Of a stretch of DNA of 64,000 nt, positions 50,801 through 61,461 are shown in pieces. The notes under the pieces are model-generated. The model was given only the letters and a program-made list of their open reading frames with translations, had not been told where the DNA came from and ran no database searches. The first letter of the stretch is position 1, and each line of letters starts with the position of its first letter. The DNA lies in contig NC_089444.1 of assembly GCF_026210795.1 (NCBI RefSeq), positions 610,501-674,500 on the forward strand, in the 5' to 3' direction. This DNA comes from Rhizophagus irregularis (Eukaryota; Glomeromycota; Glomeromycetes; Glomerales; Glomeraceae). Both the position numbers and the translations under genes were made by a program.

Positions 50801-52655
50801 ATCATAATATTTACATATAATTTAAACTAATTTCTTTATTTAAAAAATTATTTTATAGATGGTATTTAATTCTATTATTACTTATTGTTATAATATTTAC
50901 ATATAATTTAAACTAACTTTTTTCTTTATTTAAAAATTATTTTATAGATTGTAAGTTATTTATTTAATTCTATTATTACTTATTATTATTATATTTATTT
51001 GTTAACTGAATTTTTTCATTTAAAAAATATCTGTTACTTTAGTTGGTAAGTTGTAAATTATAGGTTATTATATATATTTATCCAAAAATTAAGACTTAGT
51101 ATATTACATTAAATCCTATTTAATTTTTAGAGTAAGTCATAATTTGCTATGATGTAAATTATAATACAATCTATAATATAATTTTAATTTTTTAAATTTA
51201 TAGATTTGGAAAAAGTGGAAATACAATTATAGATGATTTTATTCTTAAATATGGATTAAAATGGATTCCCTATAACAAATTTAAAAATGTTGAATATCAT
51301 AATGAAGGAGGATTTGGTACTATATACAAAGCTATTTGGTTAAAGAATAATGAAGATAAAGAAGTAATTCTTAAATGCCATAAGAATTTAAATGAAAATT
51401 TAAATGAATTTTTAAAAGAAGTATGATAGTATATTATTTTCTATTTCTAATCTAAATTAAGATTTATTTGTATTAATAAATTGTTATTATTTCTTATAGT
51501 GGGAATATCATACAAGCGTTTTAAGTTCAGATGATATTATATATTTTTATGGATTTACAGAAGATCCAAATACTTCAAAATATATGGTAGTAATGGATTA
51601 TGCAAATAAAGGTGCTTTAAGAGAAAATTTAACAAGAATAGTCAAAAATAATTGGAATCAAAGATTATATATGCTGTACGGAATTATTTCTGGACTTAGT
51701 AGGATACATGAAGAAAAACTTATTCATTGTGATTTTCATGATGGTAATATTTTAAATCATAATGAGAATAAAATTTATATTAGTGATTTAGGATTATGTC
51801 AACCTATAAAATCATTTTTGAAAGAGTATGATATTCATGGTATTATACCATTTATGGCTCCTGAAGTTTTAAGAGGCAAATCTTATACTTCAGCTAGTGA
51901 TATATATAGTTTTTCTATGATTATGTGGGAACTTACATCTGGGGTACCACCATTTAATAATAGAGCACATGATATTCAACTTAGTTTAAGTATTTGTAAA
52001 GGTGAACGTCCTGAAATTATTGAAAATACTCCACAATGCTATATAGATTTAATGAAAAAGTGTTGGAATGAAGATCCATCAGAAAGGCCATCTTCTAAAG
52101 AAGTAATAAATATTGTTAAAAAATGGATTTTCCGACCTTATAATAATGAAGTCAGTGAAAAATTAAAAAACGACATTATGGAATTTATAAATGTACCAAT
52201 TGGGCAGCATAATGATCTTGCTATTGAATCTCATCCTAAAGCATGTTATACAAGCCGCTTGCTTGATTTCACTAGTAAGAAATTGAATGAAATTCTTGAA
52301 AGTGAAAATTTGGATAATTATATTATTAAAGATTTGAAATCATTAGGTATGCAATAAAGTGCATATAAAATTTAATTTTGCAAATTATTTATGTGAAAAT
52401 AATTTACTTATTTGATTATTTTGATATTAAAGCAGATGAAAATACTAGTGAAAATTTGAATGAAATTCTTGAAAACGAAGATTCACAAGCTAGTGTAAAA
52501 GTAAATGAAATGCTAGTAAGTGAAAATTTAAATGATTATATGATTAAAGATTTGAAGTCATTAGGTATGCAATATAGTACATATATAATTTAATTTTGCA
52601 AATTAGTTATATAAAATTAATTTTATTTTATTATGTTAAAACAGATGAAAATTAA
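47349..52655 (+). CDS. Kinase gene E with a shattered, microexon-encoded N-terminal half
   Basis: Proposed exons: leader 47349-47370 (MDQHIGK), 47453-47479 and 47594-47635, all ending in phase 1. Then 35 three-nucleotide exons and a one-nucleotide exon (separate entry), kinase exons 51204-51420 and 51500-52346, a tail cassette 52436-52564 and a last exon 52645-52655. The sum is 1401 nt, 466 residues. The kinase part starts SGNTIIDDFI, has GGFGTIYKA, an ATP-binding lysine in VILK, the catalytic loop IHCDFHDGNIL (HCD for HRD) and DLG in place of DFG, then SDIYSFSMIMWELTSG, as in many AM-fungal TKL kinases. The 129-nt cassette encodes a second copy of the tail motif LNEILES..NLDNYIIKDLKSLG and is phase-neutral, so it may be optional. 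The kinase exons are secure. The leader and microexon part is inference from splice signals and phase. There are no Sel1 repeats here. Confidence 0.6.
47734..51131 (+). repeat. Tandem array of splice-site-bounded 3-nt units (candidate microexon array)
   Basis: Units of about 85-118 bp, with interior text such as TATTTAATTCTATTATTACT and ATATAATTTAAACTAACTAA, each end in an AG acceptor, three bases, then a GT donor. Triplets by start: 47734 CTC, 47852 TTG, 47967 ATG, 48053 ATT, 48137 GGT, 48226 TTG, 48325 ATG, 48420 ATG, 48522 GGT, 48625 GGC, 48721 AGT, 48801 TTG, 48910 CTC, 49000 ATG, 49096 GGA, 49199 GGT, 49305 ATG, 49409 CTC, 49517 GGA, 49621 GGT, 49712 GGA, 49812 ATG, 49906 GGA, 49993 ATT, 50096 TTG, 50194 ATC, 50283 GGT, 50388 CTC, 50476 ATG, 50567 GGA, 50671 AGA, 50770 ATG, 50859 ATG, 50948 ATT, 51043 TTG. 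A single A at 51131 lies between TTTTTAG and GTAAGT. Donors are GTAAGT except GTAAGC (48423), GTATGT (50391) and GTATTT (after 49000, 50476, 50770, 50859). Most units keep CTAAC/CTAAT about 40 nt before the AG, like a fungal branch site. Confidence 0.85.
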
Positions 52656-52756
52656 CAAATTATATGTGTTTTAAAATGATTTATAGTCTTTTTAAGTTGA
52701 TTTTTGATATCATACATTCAACAAAAATTGTTCTTATTTTATTCTATTGGATTTAT

Positions 52757-52932
52757 TTTAACACTAAGCTAGAGTAGTAAATTATTTTAAAGATTCTTAG
52801 TTTGTAATTTAAATAATTCCTTTATTTATATTCTATTCAAATATTAAATATATGTATTCTCTTAGAATTATTTAAACACTAGGGCTAGAGTAGTAAATAT
52901 TTTACAAATTTCTTAGTTTGTAATTTAAATAA
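52757..52932 (+). repeat. Tandem duplication of about 60 bp in the 3' flank
   Basis: 52757-52815 and 52871-52932 share TTTAA.CACTA..GCTAGAGTAGTAAAT and TTCTTAGTTTGTAATTTAAATAA. Located just after the kinase E gene. Confidence 0.65.
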
Positions 52933-52935
52933 ATC

Positions 52936-54152
52936 TAACTTCTCCAATTAGTATTAAATATTGATTATTCAAATAATAATATAAGTGTATAAAACTATTT
53001 CCAATGCATAAAATTAAAATTAAATTATGTACAATTTTTTGTACTTATTTCAATAGCTAATTATTTTTAATTTATATTGTTAACTTTTATTTAAATACAT
53101 TGGCCAAGAAAATCTGCTGGATTAAATGATGTATCAGCTATTTTTCTTGATAAACCCAAACCTGCTAATATTATAATGTACAAGTACATTTGTGCATGTT
53201 AAAATGTATAAGTATATATTAGTTTATTGCTAAATATAATAACTACATTGCAAATTTAGCTGAAAATAATGAAAATTCTTTACATTTAACTATACCAATT
53301 ATGTTTATCCGTAAAAAATCTATTCTGAAACACTATTATTCAAACCAGGGATTAGGTACTTACAATACATAGTATATATTAAATATATCAAATTAAAAAA
53401 ATTATAATATAATAATTATTATGTTACCTCTAAATGCATGCAGTTATAAATTTCATTTTTAAAAGTAAAAAAAAAAGTAAGTAAATAATGGGAAAATATA
53501 CTTGCAATTTTCCGTTTTTATTTTCAATTTTGAGCTCTGACTTCCAACCATTAGGAATATGCTAGGGTTTGATTAAGATTAGGGTTAAAGAGTGGATTTG
53601 TAGGAGATTCTTCAGAATTTAGATCCAGTAAAGGAGTATTATTAATCACCTGTATGAGAGAATGTAAATAATTTCTTACCTGACAAAATACATGACTAAA
53701 AATAGTAAACTATTTTTATCACGGGTGCGGGATTACTGCTCGTATTTTCATGGATCAAATTGAACAGCTGGTTTTCTGGATGGATTTCTGTGTGATGTTC
53801 AGACTAGTATTCTAATCTGTCAATTCCCATCCATATCCATCATCGGCTTAGACTCAAGTCAGGATGAGTCAACTCAAGTAAAATGAATCAAGAATTTTTT
53901 TGACTTGAAGAGTACTTAAGTCCATGACTTCATTAGGAGTTTAAATAGGGTGTGAATTTACAAAACTATACACATATAAATCAACATGTTGAATCACACC
54001 TATGATGGGTATACGAAGCTGCAAATTTGCAAATATTTTTTAATAATGAAAATTCTCGCATTTTTTTAATAACAAAAAATTCCATATTTTTTAATAAAAT
54101 TAATTTCAATTTATTTCACATACCTTGAGAACCGAACCGAATACCTTACCAC
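52936..54152. other. AT-rich intergenic sequence
   Basis: No gene seen. GACTCAAGT/GAGTCAACTC motifs at about 53850-53880 recur at about 55010-55045 and may mark the ends of one repeat. Confidence 0.4.
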
Positions 54153-54388
54153 TAATGTAGGACCCCAAAATATACATAAAAAGGTCAGATCTGAGTTTGC
54201 ATACAACCAGCCCAAAAAAACATGAAAATCTTTCCTTTTTTAGATAATTCCCGGTGAAAAGATATTTCCTTTTTTGGTCACTCACCAAAATTATCATAAT
54301 TCTGGCCCTGAAAGAATGCGTACAGCTATTAGTAAAAATTTTTTGGCTACCTCTGACCTTTCTATATATATTTTGGGGTCCTACTAAT
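54153..54388. mobile_element. 228-bp MITE with inverted ends
   Basis: Ends 54157-54192 and 54349-54384 are inverted copies (GTAGGACCCCAAAATATA..). TAAT flanks both sides (54153-54156 and 54385-54388), a possible short target duplication. The minus-strand reading frame across it is an artefact. Superfamily not assigned. Confidence 0.7.
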
Positions 54389-54479
54389 ATACCATAGCTC
54401 ATGACCTAACCACTATACTATTTAACTTTTTTTTTAATTTTACATATTATATTTTATATTTATTTTAATATATATAATA

Positions 54480-54915
54480 AAAATTAGGTTTAAATTACAT
54501 AAAATCGTGTATTTACACAATTTTTTAAGGTGTAAATTGTCGAAATTTTCTATTCATATAAAATACATATAATTTTTTAAAATACAAAATACTAAGAGTA
54601 TTTTGGTCAATATATTTATATGTAAATTACTTAAAATTGTTTATTTACACAATTTTTTAAAGTGTAAATTGCCTAAAATACCCATTTATATGATTTCACG
54701 TAAACTCTTGAAAGTTAAAATTACTGAAACTATAATTTCATGTGTAAACTACATGAAATTGTGTATTCACACTTTTTTTTAAAATTGCAAAATACTGAAA
54801 ATACCTATTTATGTGATTTTATGTAAACTTTTAAGATGTAGATTACTGAAACTATGTTTTAAGGTGTAAATTACACATAATTGAGTATTTACTCTTTTTT
54901 TTAAGGTGTAGATTC
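54480..54915. repeat. Degenerate tandem repeat, about 110-bp units
   Basis: The phrases AAGGTGTAAATT and ACTT(T)TTTTAAAATTGCAAAATACTGAAAAT, with the phrase TATGTGATTTTATGTAAACT, return about four times with changes. No coding potential. Confidence 0.55.
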
Positions 54916-55229
54916 GGGTCGGGTCAGATCATCAAATTATTTTTGATATTACACATATTTGATAAATCTACGCATATAATCGCACAATTTAATCTCCTGA
55001 TGTTGAGTCAGGACTCAAATCAAGTTAACTTGAGTTAATTTGAGTCAAAGTTAATGTGTGCCATCCAGAATAAATGGATCATTTAAATAATCTGTGTATA
55101 TATTGATTATTTTTTAATTTTTTTATTTTAAATTTATAGTAAATAAATTCATTGGAAATTTTATAACCTTGTTTTTAATATTCTTCTCAGAATATTTGTA
55201 GTTCATAAAGAATATCACAACAAAGTCAA

Positions 55230-55960
55230 TAAGATTAGTATTTTTTTTAGGTAATTCTGGTTCTATCTCTATTAGAAGTAATGCATTTGATTGTGAAATT
55301 TCAGAAAGATTTTTAACAGTATTATCTGACTGTTTTGGATGTAATGCATCTGGTTGTAAAGTTTCAGAAAGATCAACATCACTTTTTGGAAGTGTACCAA
55401 TAGACTAAGTATTTTTTTTAATAACTTCTTGCCAGAATATTTGCAAATCCTTTTTACGTTGTGAGTATTCTGTATTTACCTGTTATAAGAAAGCAGGTTG
55501 TTAGTTGTATGCCAAATTTTTATTTAGTAGTAAAGAAGGTACATAGCCAATTCCTCCTCCAGAATTAGCAGACTTTACCAACAACAAAGTAAGGACACCT
55601 GAATTGAGAGCCTGGGGTGGTTACCAGACGAACAAACCCAGTAATTCTCACTAAGTGACTACGACCAGTATTAGGAGTTACCCATACTTTGCAAAATAAA
55701 AATAAAACATACTTTTTTTTTTCACTGTAATAAACCTATTTGGTTCTATTCTTTTGCTTTACACAAAAAGCGCTTATGCCAGGTAATGTCAAAGATTTGC
55801 CATTTGGTTAATGTTAATGAAGAATGAGTTAGTTGAGTTAGTGAAGCAATAATAATATCTCGGTCAAGATTCAAAAATCTATGATAAGACTTATTTCCTG
55901 GTTCATTTAAGTATGAAACAAGAGCTTCATGTCCAATATAATCTTCAGTTGTATTCATAA
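55230..55960 (-). pseudogene. Unrecognised minus-strand gene relic
   Basis: From ATG 55958 a frame reads MNTTEDYIGHEALVSYLNEP ... WHKRFLCKAKE and stops. Upstream in plus coordinates, coding-like text continues in changed frames: KVWVTPNTGRSHLVRITGFV (about 55620-55690), then QVNTEYSQRKKDLQIFWQEVIKKNT and LPKSDVDLSETLQPDALHPK to about 55230. It could be an intron-containing gene or a decayed one. No family recognised. Confidence 0.4.
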
Positions 55961-56112
55961 TTAATATGTTAATTCACAAAAATATATAAAAGTATTTAAA
56001 AAAAAATAAAAAAAAAATAATATATTATTCAGTTGTATTCATAATTAATATGTTCACAAAAATATATTAAAAGTATTTAAAAAAAAATAAGAAAAAAAAT
56101 AATATATTATTT
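55945..56112. repeat. Tandem duplication of about 85 bp
   Basis: TTCAGTTGTATTCATAATTA ... AAAGTATTTAAAAAAAAATA occurs at 55945-56026 and again at 56027-56110. It covers the start of the preceding gene relic, so the start codon region is duplicated. Confidence 0.7.
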
Positions 56113-56199
56113 CTAAAAGCAAAGAATTTCTAAAACCAAAACTAGAAATTAGACATCTTAAATACAAAAAAATGATATGACTTAAACTGATATATTGTT

Positions 56200-56560
56200 A
56201 CAAAATTAAGCAGTACAAATAAATCAACTTTTGTCAGTTTGAGCCATTATTACAAAAAATGATTAACCTCAATAAATTTATACACCTTAATGCATATTTT
56301 AATGACAGTAACTTTGTCAGTCAAAGCACATTAATACAAAAAATAATTAACTTAAATGAATTTATACACCTTATATGCATATTTTGATGACTTATGAGTC
56401 ATATAATTTATAGCAACTAACTTTTTTCAGTTTGAACCATCAATAAATTTATACACCTATTTTGATGACTTATGAGTCATATGATTTATAGCAACTTTTG
56501 TTAGTCTGAGCCATTATTACAAAAAATGATTAACTACGTCAATTGTTGCTATTTTGTGGA
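56200..56560. repeat. Degenerate repeats with ATGACTTATGAGTCATAT
   Basis: AATAAATTTATACACCT, ATTTTGATGACTTATGAGTC and CAGTTTGA.CCATTATTACAA recur two to four times. No gene seen from here to about 57100. Confidence 0.5.
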
Positions 56561-57106
56561 AATATAATTAACTTACCATTTTAGGCTTTTCTTTTATTAG
56601 GAAAAAAATGATTATTCAAAATCAGAATTGTTGATTGTTTTGACACGTGGTGTTAGTAATTGATTACTTTAAAGATGACTTATTTTGATTTGATATTTTT
56701 ATTATATTAATTAATATATCAAAACAAACTATTAATCATAAAAATCAGGTGAGTAAATTCAAATAATATATGACTGAATTTGACTGAAATGCAACAGTTA
56801 AAATTAGAGTAATAATTGGTCAAAATAAAATCATTGCTGACTAATAATGTAATTGCGGTTTGTAATATGTAGTCAACGTGATTTATTCATTATAAATAAA
56901 TAATCAAATTTGCATGTCATAATCTTTAGTAAATATACATTATGACTAATATGGGAATGTTACTATGTTTTTATACCAAAGTAGGCAGTATGACTTGAAT
57001 TGACACATTAGTGTTATAGTTAATTTACCCTGCTCGACATAATTGATACTTCCCTTCAATTACAACATGTCATTTTAGGAGATTAACTTATGAAATTATA
57101 AAATAT

Positions 57107-58250
57107 TTTCAGAATCTTTACATTCATGTATTTTAGTTAACAGATTATGGTGTCGTTTAGCAATTCCATTATTATGGAAAAATCCATTTTTAATTCCTAA
57201 CAGAAACCATAAAATGATTGAAATTTATTTGCATAATTCAAATGATGATTTTAAAACAAAATTAAATGAATATAAAATTATTAATAATTCATTATCATCA
57301 AAGAATACAATGTTTAATTATCTAAATTTTTAAAATATTTGAATATATATAAATAAGTTTATTTCGTCTGTTGAGAATTGGTTTAATGCTGCTATTAGTA
57401 CAAAACCCGAAATTATAACAGATGATTTTGAACAAAATTTTAGAGGATTAGTTCATATGTCAATATTTAAAATTTTTATTGAAAATGAAGTAAATTTACA
57501 TACTCTTGAAATTGAGAGCTTAGGTTATCATCGTTATGATTATAAAACATATCTTAATAATACTCGAGTTAATTTTACAAAATCAAAATTTTATTCACAA
57601 TATTGGAAATTTGGAACTTCATATCTTCAATTATGAAGAAAATACGGTATTTAATAACCATGTATCGCAAATAATTCATTTGCATCAAAATCTAAAAAAA
57701 ATTTTAATTAGTTATTGTGATTTACCTTTAAATCAATCATTATTATTATCAAAAGATTATAATTGTTCAAATACCTTAATATCAGTTCCAATTTGAATTA
57801 ATTAATAATCTTGATAAAGTATTTGAGCAATTAAATGTTTTAGAATCTGTTCATATTGTTGATTGTTCCTTCTTTAATAGTAATTTTATTCAACAAATTA
57901 TTAATTTAACTAAACCATTTAAATTAAAATCTTTAATTTTAAATAGGTCATCAAAAATTGAAACATTGCAACAATTATTGCAAAAATTTGGTAATAATTT
58001 AGAGAATTTCGCGGGTATGAAATTTATTTATGTCATGACATATCTCAATTATTAAAATATCGTGATAATATCAATTTTCATTATTTTTTTGCATATAAAA
58101 GTGAGATTTCTACTCATCGAATGATCAAATTAATTGAAAATATTAAACAAAGTCTCAATTATCTTATAATCGATGATGGATACTATTTAACAAATTGTAG
58201 TTCAATCATATTAAAAAATCTAGGACAAATTGAGAATGGCCGAAAATGAA
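57107..58250 (+). pseudogene. F-box-type protein relic
   Basis: Successive shifted frames give SCILVNRLWCRLAIPLLWKNPF, KMIEIYLHNSNDDFKTKLNEY, EVNLHTLEIE, NLELHIFNYEENTVFNNHVSQ, QLNVLESVHIVDCSFFNSNF and a late SLNYLIIDDGYYLTNCSSI. The first phrase is the typical F-box helix text of the expanded AM-fungal F-box family (ubiquitin ligase substrate adaptors with a leucine-rich-like C-terminal part). At least two frame changes occur (about 57332 and 57630), so it is unlikely to make a full protein. The start of the F-box lies upstream of 57107 or is lost. Confidence 0.6.
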
Positions 58251-58622
58251 ACATGATTGGTAAGATAAATTAAAAGCCAAAAAAAAAAAAAAATATCCGA
58301 TTAAAATTTCATTAACCATAATAATATTATGTAATATATCAGGCGCAGATGAATCAACGTCGCGTAATTCAAAATTATTTATGCAGGTTAATCTGATATA
58401 ATTATGTTAAATTCGTTGTGAATTTTAAATTAATATATATATATATGTAATAAAATTATCAGTCAGCGGAAATGTCATAAAACTTAAATACAATACATTA
58501 TCTAAAATTACAAATGATTAAAATTGACGATCTTCTAATCATAATTCTGGTCGGAATTTTCTTAACTCTGGCCAAATTCATAATGCCAGCCTAAACTTTG
58601 TCAAAATAGAAAATTTCAGGTT

Positions 58623-59062
58623 ATAGACACTAGGGATGGCAACGGTCACGGTCATTAACCGGTTATGACCGGTCATGACCGTGACCGATATCGGTCGGTC
58701 AAAGACCTCTGACCGACCGTTTGACCGACCGGTCTGACCGACCGGTTAACCGACCGTTTGACCGACCGTTTAACCGATCCTGAAAACGTTTGCGAAACGT
58801 AATTTAATAAAAAAAATGTTTCGCAAACGTTTTTTTAATTATTTTAATAGAAAACGTTGCGAAAACGTTTTTTATTAAGTATTTCAATTAAATTACGTTT
58901 CGCAAACGTTTTCAGGATCGGTTAACCAGTCGGTCAAACGGTCGGTTAACCGGTCGGTCAGACCGGTCGGTCAAACGGTCGGTCGGTCGGTCAAAGGTTC
59001 TTGACCGGTTATGACCGACCGATGACCGACCATGACCGACCGTTGCCATCCCTAATAGACAC
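58623..59062. mobile_element. 424-bp hAT-like foldback MITE
   Basis: The element 58631-59054 begins TAGGGATGGCAACGGTC and ends GACCGTTGCCATCCCTA, matching the hAT terminal consensus (YAGGGNTGGCAA). ATAGACAC flanks both sides (58623-58630 and 59055-59062), the 8-bp duplication expected of hAT. Arms are long inverted copies filled with GACCGACCGGT repeats, and the loop carries AACGTTTGCGAAACGT motifs. GC content is far above its surroundings. No coding capacity. Confidence 0.9.
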
Positions 59063-59504
59063 CGCATTTACACAATATAACATTATTTTTAACAATTATG
59101 GACATGTTCATCGGTTCTTAAGAACATTTTTACAAACTTTAAAAATCAAAAATTCAGTTCAATCTGGCCAAGGAAAGTTGTCTACTATTATATGTCTATT
59201 TTGAAACAGCAATTGCATTATAATTTTCTAGTATATTAAAGAATAAATTACAAAATATGGAGACTTTATTAGTTAACTGGTTCATACTCCTAATATTTTC
59301 ATTATTCATATACTTTATAGAATTTGAATCATTTAAAAATACTATAATTCATATAATTCATAAGTTATTTGATATATATACAGTATATAGGATAACTATT
59401 TAATATGTGTAGTCAATTATTTAATTTAATATTAATCTTAAAAAAATCAGGCCAGCAAAAATCACCAGCGGTGACAATCACTAACGGTGACATTTTAACA
59501 TTTT

Positions 59505-60625
59505 CTTAAAATATTTATTGAAATGAAGTAAATTTACATACCCTTGAAATTGAGATCCCACATATTATTAGTAATTCTACATGTCTTTATATAACCGAAG
59601 ATCTTAATATCACAAATAACCAATTCATATCAAAATCTAAAAATATATCTTTATATCAATCATTATTATCAAAAGATTATAATTGTTCAAATACTTAAAT
59701 ACAATCATTTCTATTACATCAATCTTAAAATAGTATTAATCAAGATAAAGTATCTGAAGTTTGAACAATTAAATGTTTTAGAATCTGTTCATATTAGCCC
59801 TGTGGTTGGATTTACAGCTGTTTTCATAAGACCTTGGACAAAATAAATTTTTGAACCCGACCGCCGACCCACCGATCCGTCAGTTATTTATTTTACTATC
59901 AAATCAGGATCACGTGCCCAGCTAAAATACCGGATCGGCGGATCGGGTTCAAAAATTTAGTTTGTCCCAGGACTTATGAAAACAGCTGTAAGTTTTGTAC
60001 AACGCAACCATTTTTCGAACTTTTAGCCAGGTTTTTTGGTCGAACGCCAAAAAATAACCAACCAAAATTAGATAATTTCTTGAATCGTCATCTCTTCACG
60101 TGACAAGGCTAATATAATTATATCAATATAAGGAGATTTCAAGTTCAATTTGCGATCGAAAATAAAAAAATTTTATTTGATAATTTTTGTATAACAAAAT
60201 CAGACCGAAAAATGCGACCGACCGGAAATGAACAAGGTTATTGTTTATTGTTATTCTTTAAATAATAGTTTTATTCACTTTAACTAAACTATTTAAATTA
60301 AAATCTTTATTTATGGGCGAGATATTACAAATTGAATCACTACGATTATTATTACAAAAATCTGGTTATTTAGAAAATTTTTTGGTTTAGATTTGAATTA
60401 TAATTGATTACAAAATATTGTAAAAATATAAAATTTTTTGATTTTTATGGATTTGGTCGGATTATTTACCAATTATTTCAATTTAATTTAATTGAAAATG
60501 TTCAACAACAACTTAATCATCTTATAATTCGTATATCGGAAGACTTTCATATATGTGTTAAATACTCTATAAAAAATTTTATTCGCTATTTCTGTAAAAA
60601 ACTCCGTAAAAATACACGGAAAATG
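59505..60625 (+). pseudogene. Second F-box-type relic, split by an insertion
   Basis: 59520-59560 (GAAGTAAATTTACATACCCT) and 59765-59796 (CAATTAAATGTTTTAGAATC, then TGTTCATATT) copy parts of the relic at 57107-58250. The matching sequence resumes at about 60238 (GTTATTGTTTATTGTTATTC) and continues to about 60540. Between lies the TA-flanked element at 59797-60109 plus about 125 bp. Many frame breaks; clearly non-functional. Confidence 0.55.
59795..60111. mobile_element. 313-bp TA-flanked foldback element
   Basis: Lies within the second F-box relic. TA flanks 59797-60109. The ends GCC(C/T)TGT are inverted, and a strong inner palindrome (ACAGCTGTTTTCATAAG at 59816 and its reverse complement ending at 59988) carries CCGACCCACCGATCCG-type GC-rich text. 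The match between the extreme ends is short, so the exact borders are tentative. Confidence 0.5.
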
Positions 60626-61455
60626 TAGATAATTTGATAAATTCCGTGATATAAGGTATTAATTCCGGAAATATGAGCTTTTTACGGAAAAAAGATGGAG
60701 TATAAAAACGGATCGACAGGGTAAAAGTTTTACATGTAGTAAAGGTTGAAAAATCGTAAAAGCTTAGAACTTTAATCAAAATTGGTTTGTTTATTTATGT
60801 TTATTTTTTTTTTAAAAGAATTTAAAATTTTATCATTATTATTTTAACGTTAGGTAGTAAATTTTATTATTTAAAATCTGAGAGGGAACTGGGAGTATGT
60901 TACTTTTTTAACTCCTTGTCAATAATATTTTATTTTTAGTATCATTAGAATTGTCTTAGTTAAAACTTTATTTTGGTATAATTTTGTTTGATTCAAATCA
61001 TAAATTACAAAAAAAAACAAAAAAAAACATTTAAAATGAGTACAATATAGATATTACCACCCATTTTTACCTATTTGCCTATTCTCAAATATAAATTTAA
61101 TTATAAATTGTAATGTTTTTCATTAATAATTAATCCACAGTTGCAACATATTAGAGAGTGCATTTTCTCATTTTTTTTAAAATATGTGATACGTCTTAGC
61201 ATCGCTTTTTTTTAAAAAAAAATCAATTGCATTTTGAGATATCGAATAAATTTTAGCAATGTTTAATTGATGATAAATCATTCAAAAATTAATTTTTAAA
61301 TATAATTTCAAAAATCTATCGTACATTGAAGCTTTTTCAATAACTAAAGAATTTGCTTACGATCGACACATAAAAACCTTACGTAGTATGTAGACGATCA
61401 TATAGAAAACATGTAGCGTACGGTGAGCTATGTGACGTGGAAACTAAACAACACT
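60626..61455. other. AT-rich flank upstream of kinase copy D
   Basis: No gene seen. 61040-61110 is homologous to the upstream flanks of copies A-C (TTTGCCTATTCTC.AATATAAATTTAATT). Confidence 0.5.
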
Positions 61456-61461
61456 CCCGAT

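Noticed and set aside
47701-51100. CRISPR array (regular repeats with variable parts)
   Set aside because: Eukaryotic context, units are AT-rich and diverged, and the variable parts are three bases rather than spacers.
54106-54402. Minus-strand 98-codon frame
   Set aside because: It coincides with the inverted-repeat MITE at 54157-54384.
59001-59204. Plus-strand 67-codon frame beginning MTGYDRPMTDHDRP
   Set aside because: It starts inside the hAT foldback arm; the repeated text comes from GACCGACC repeats.
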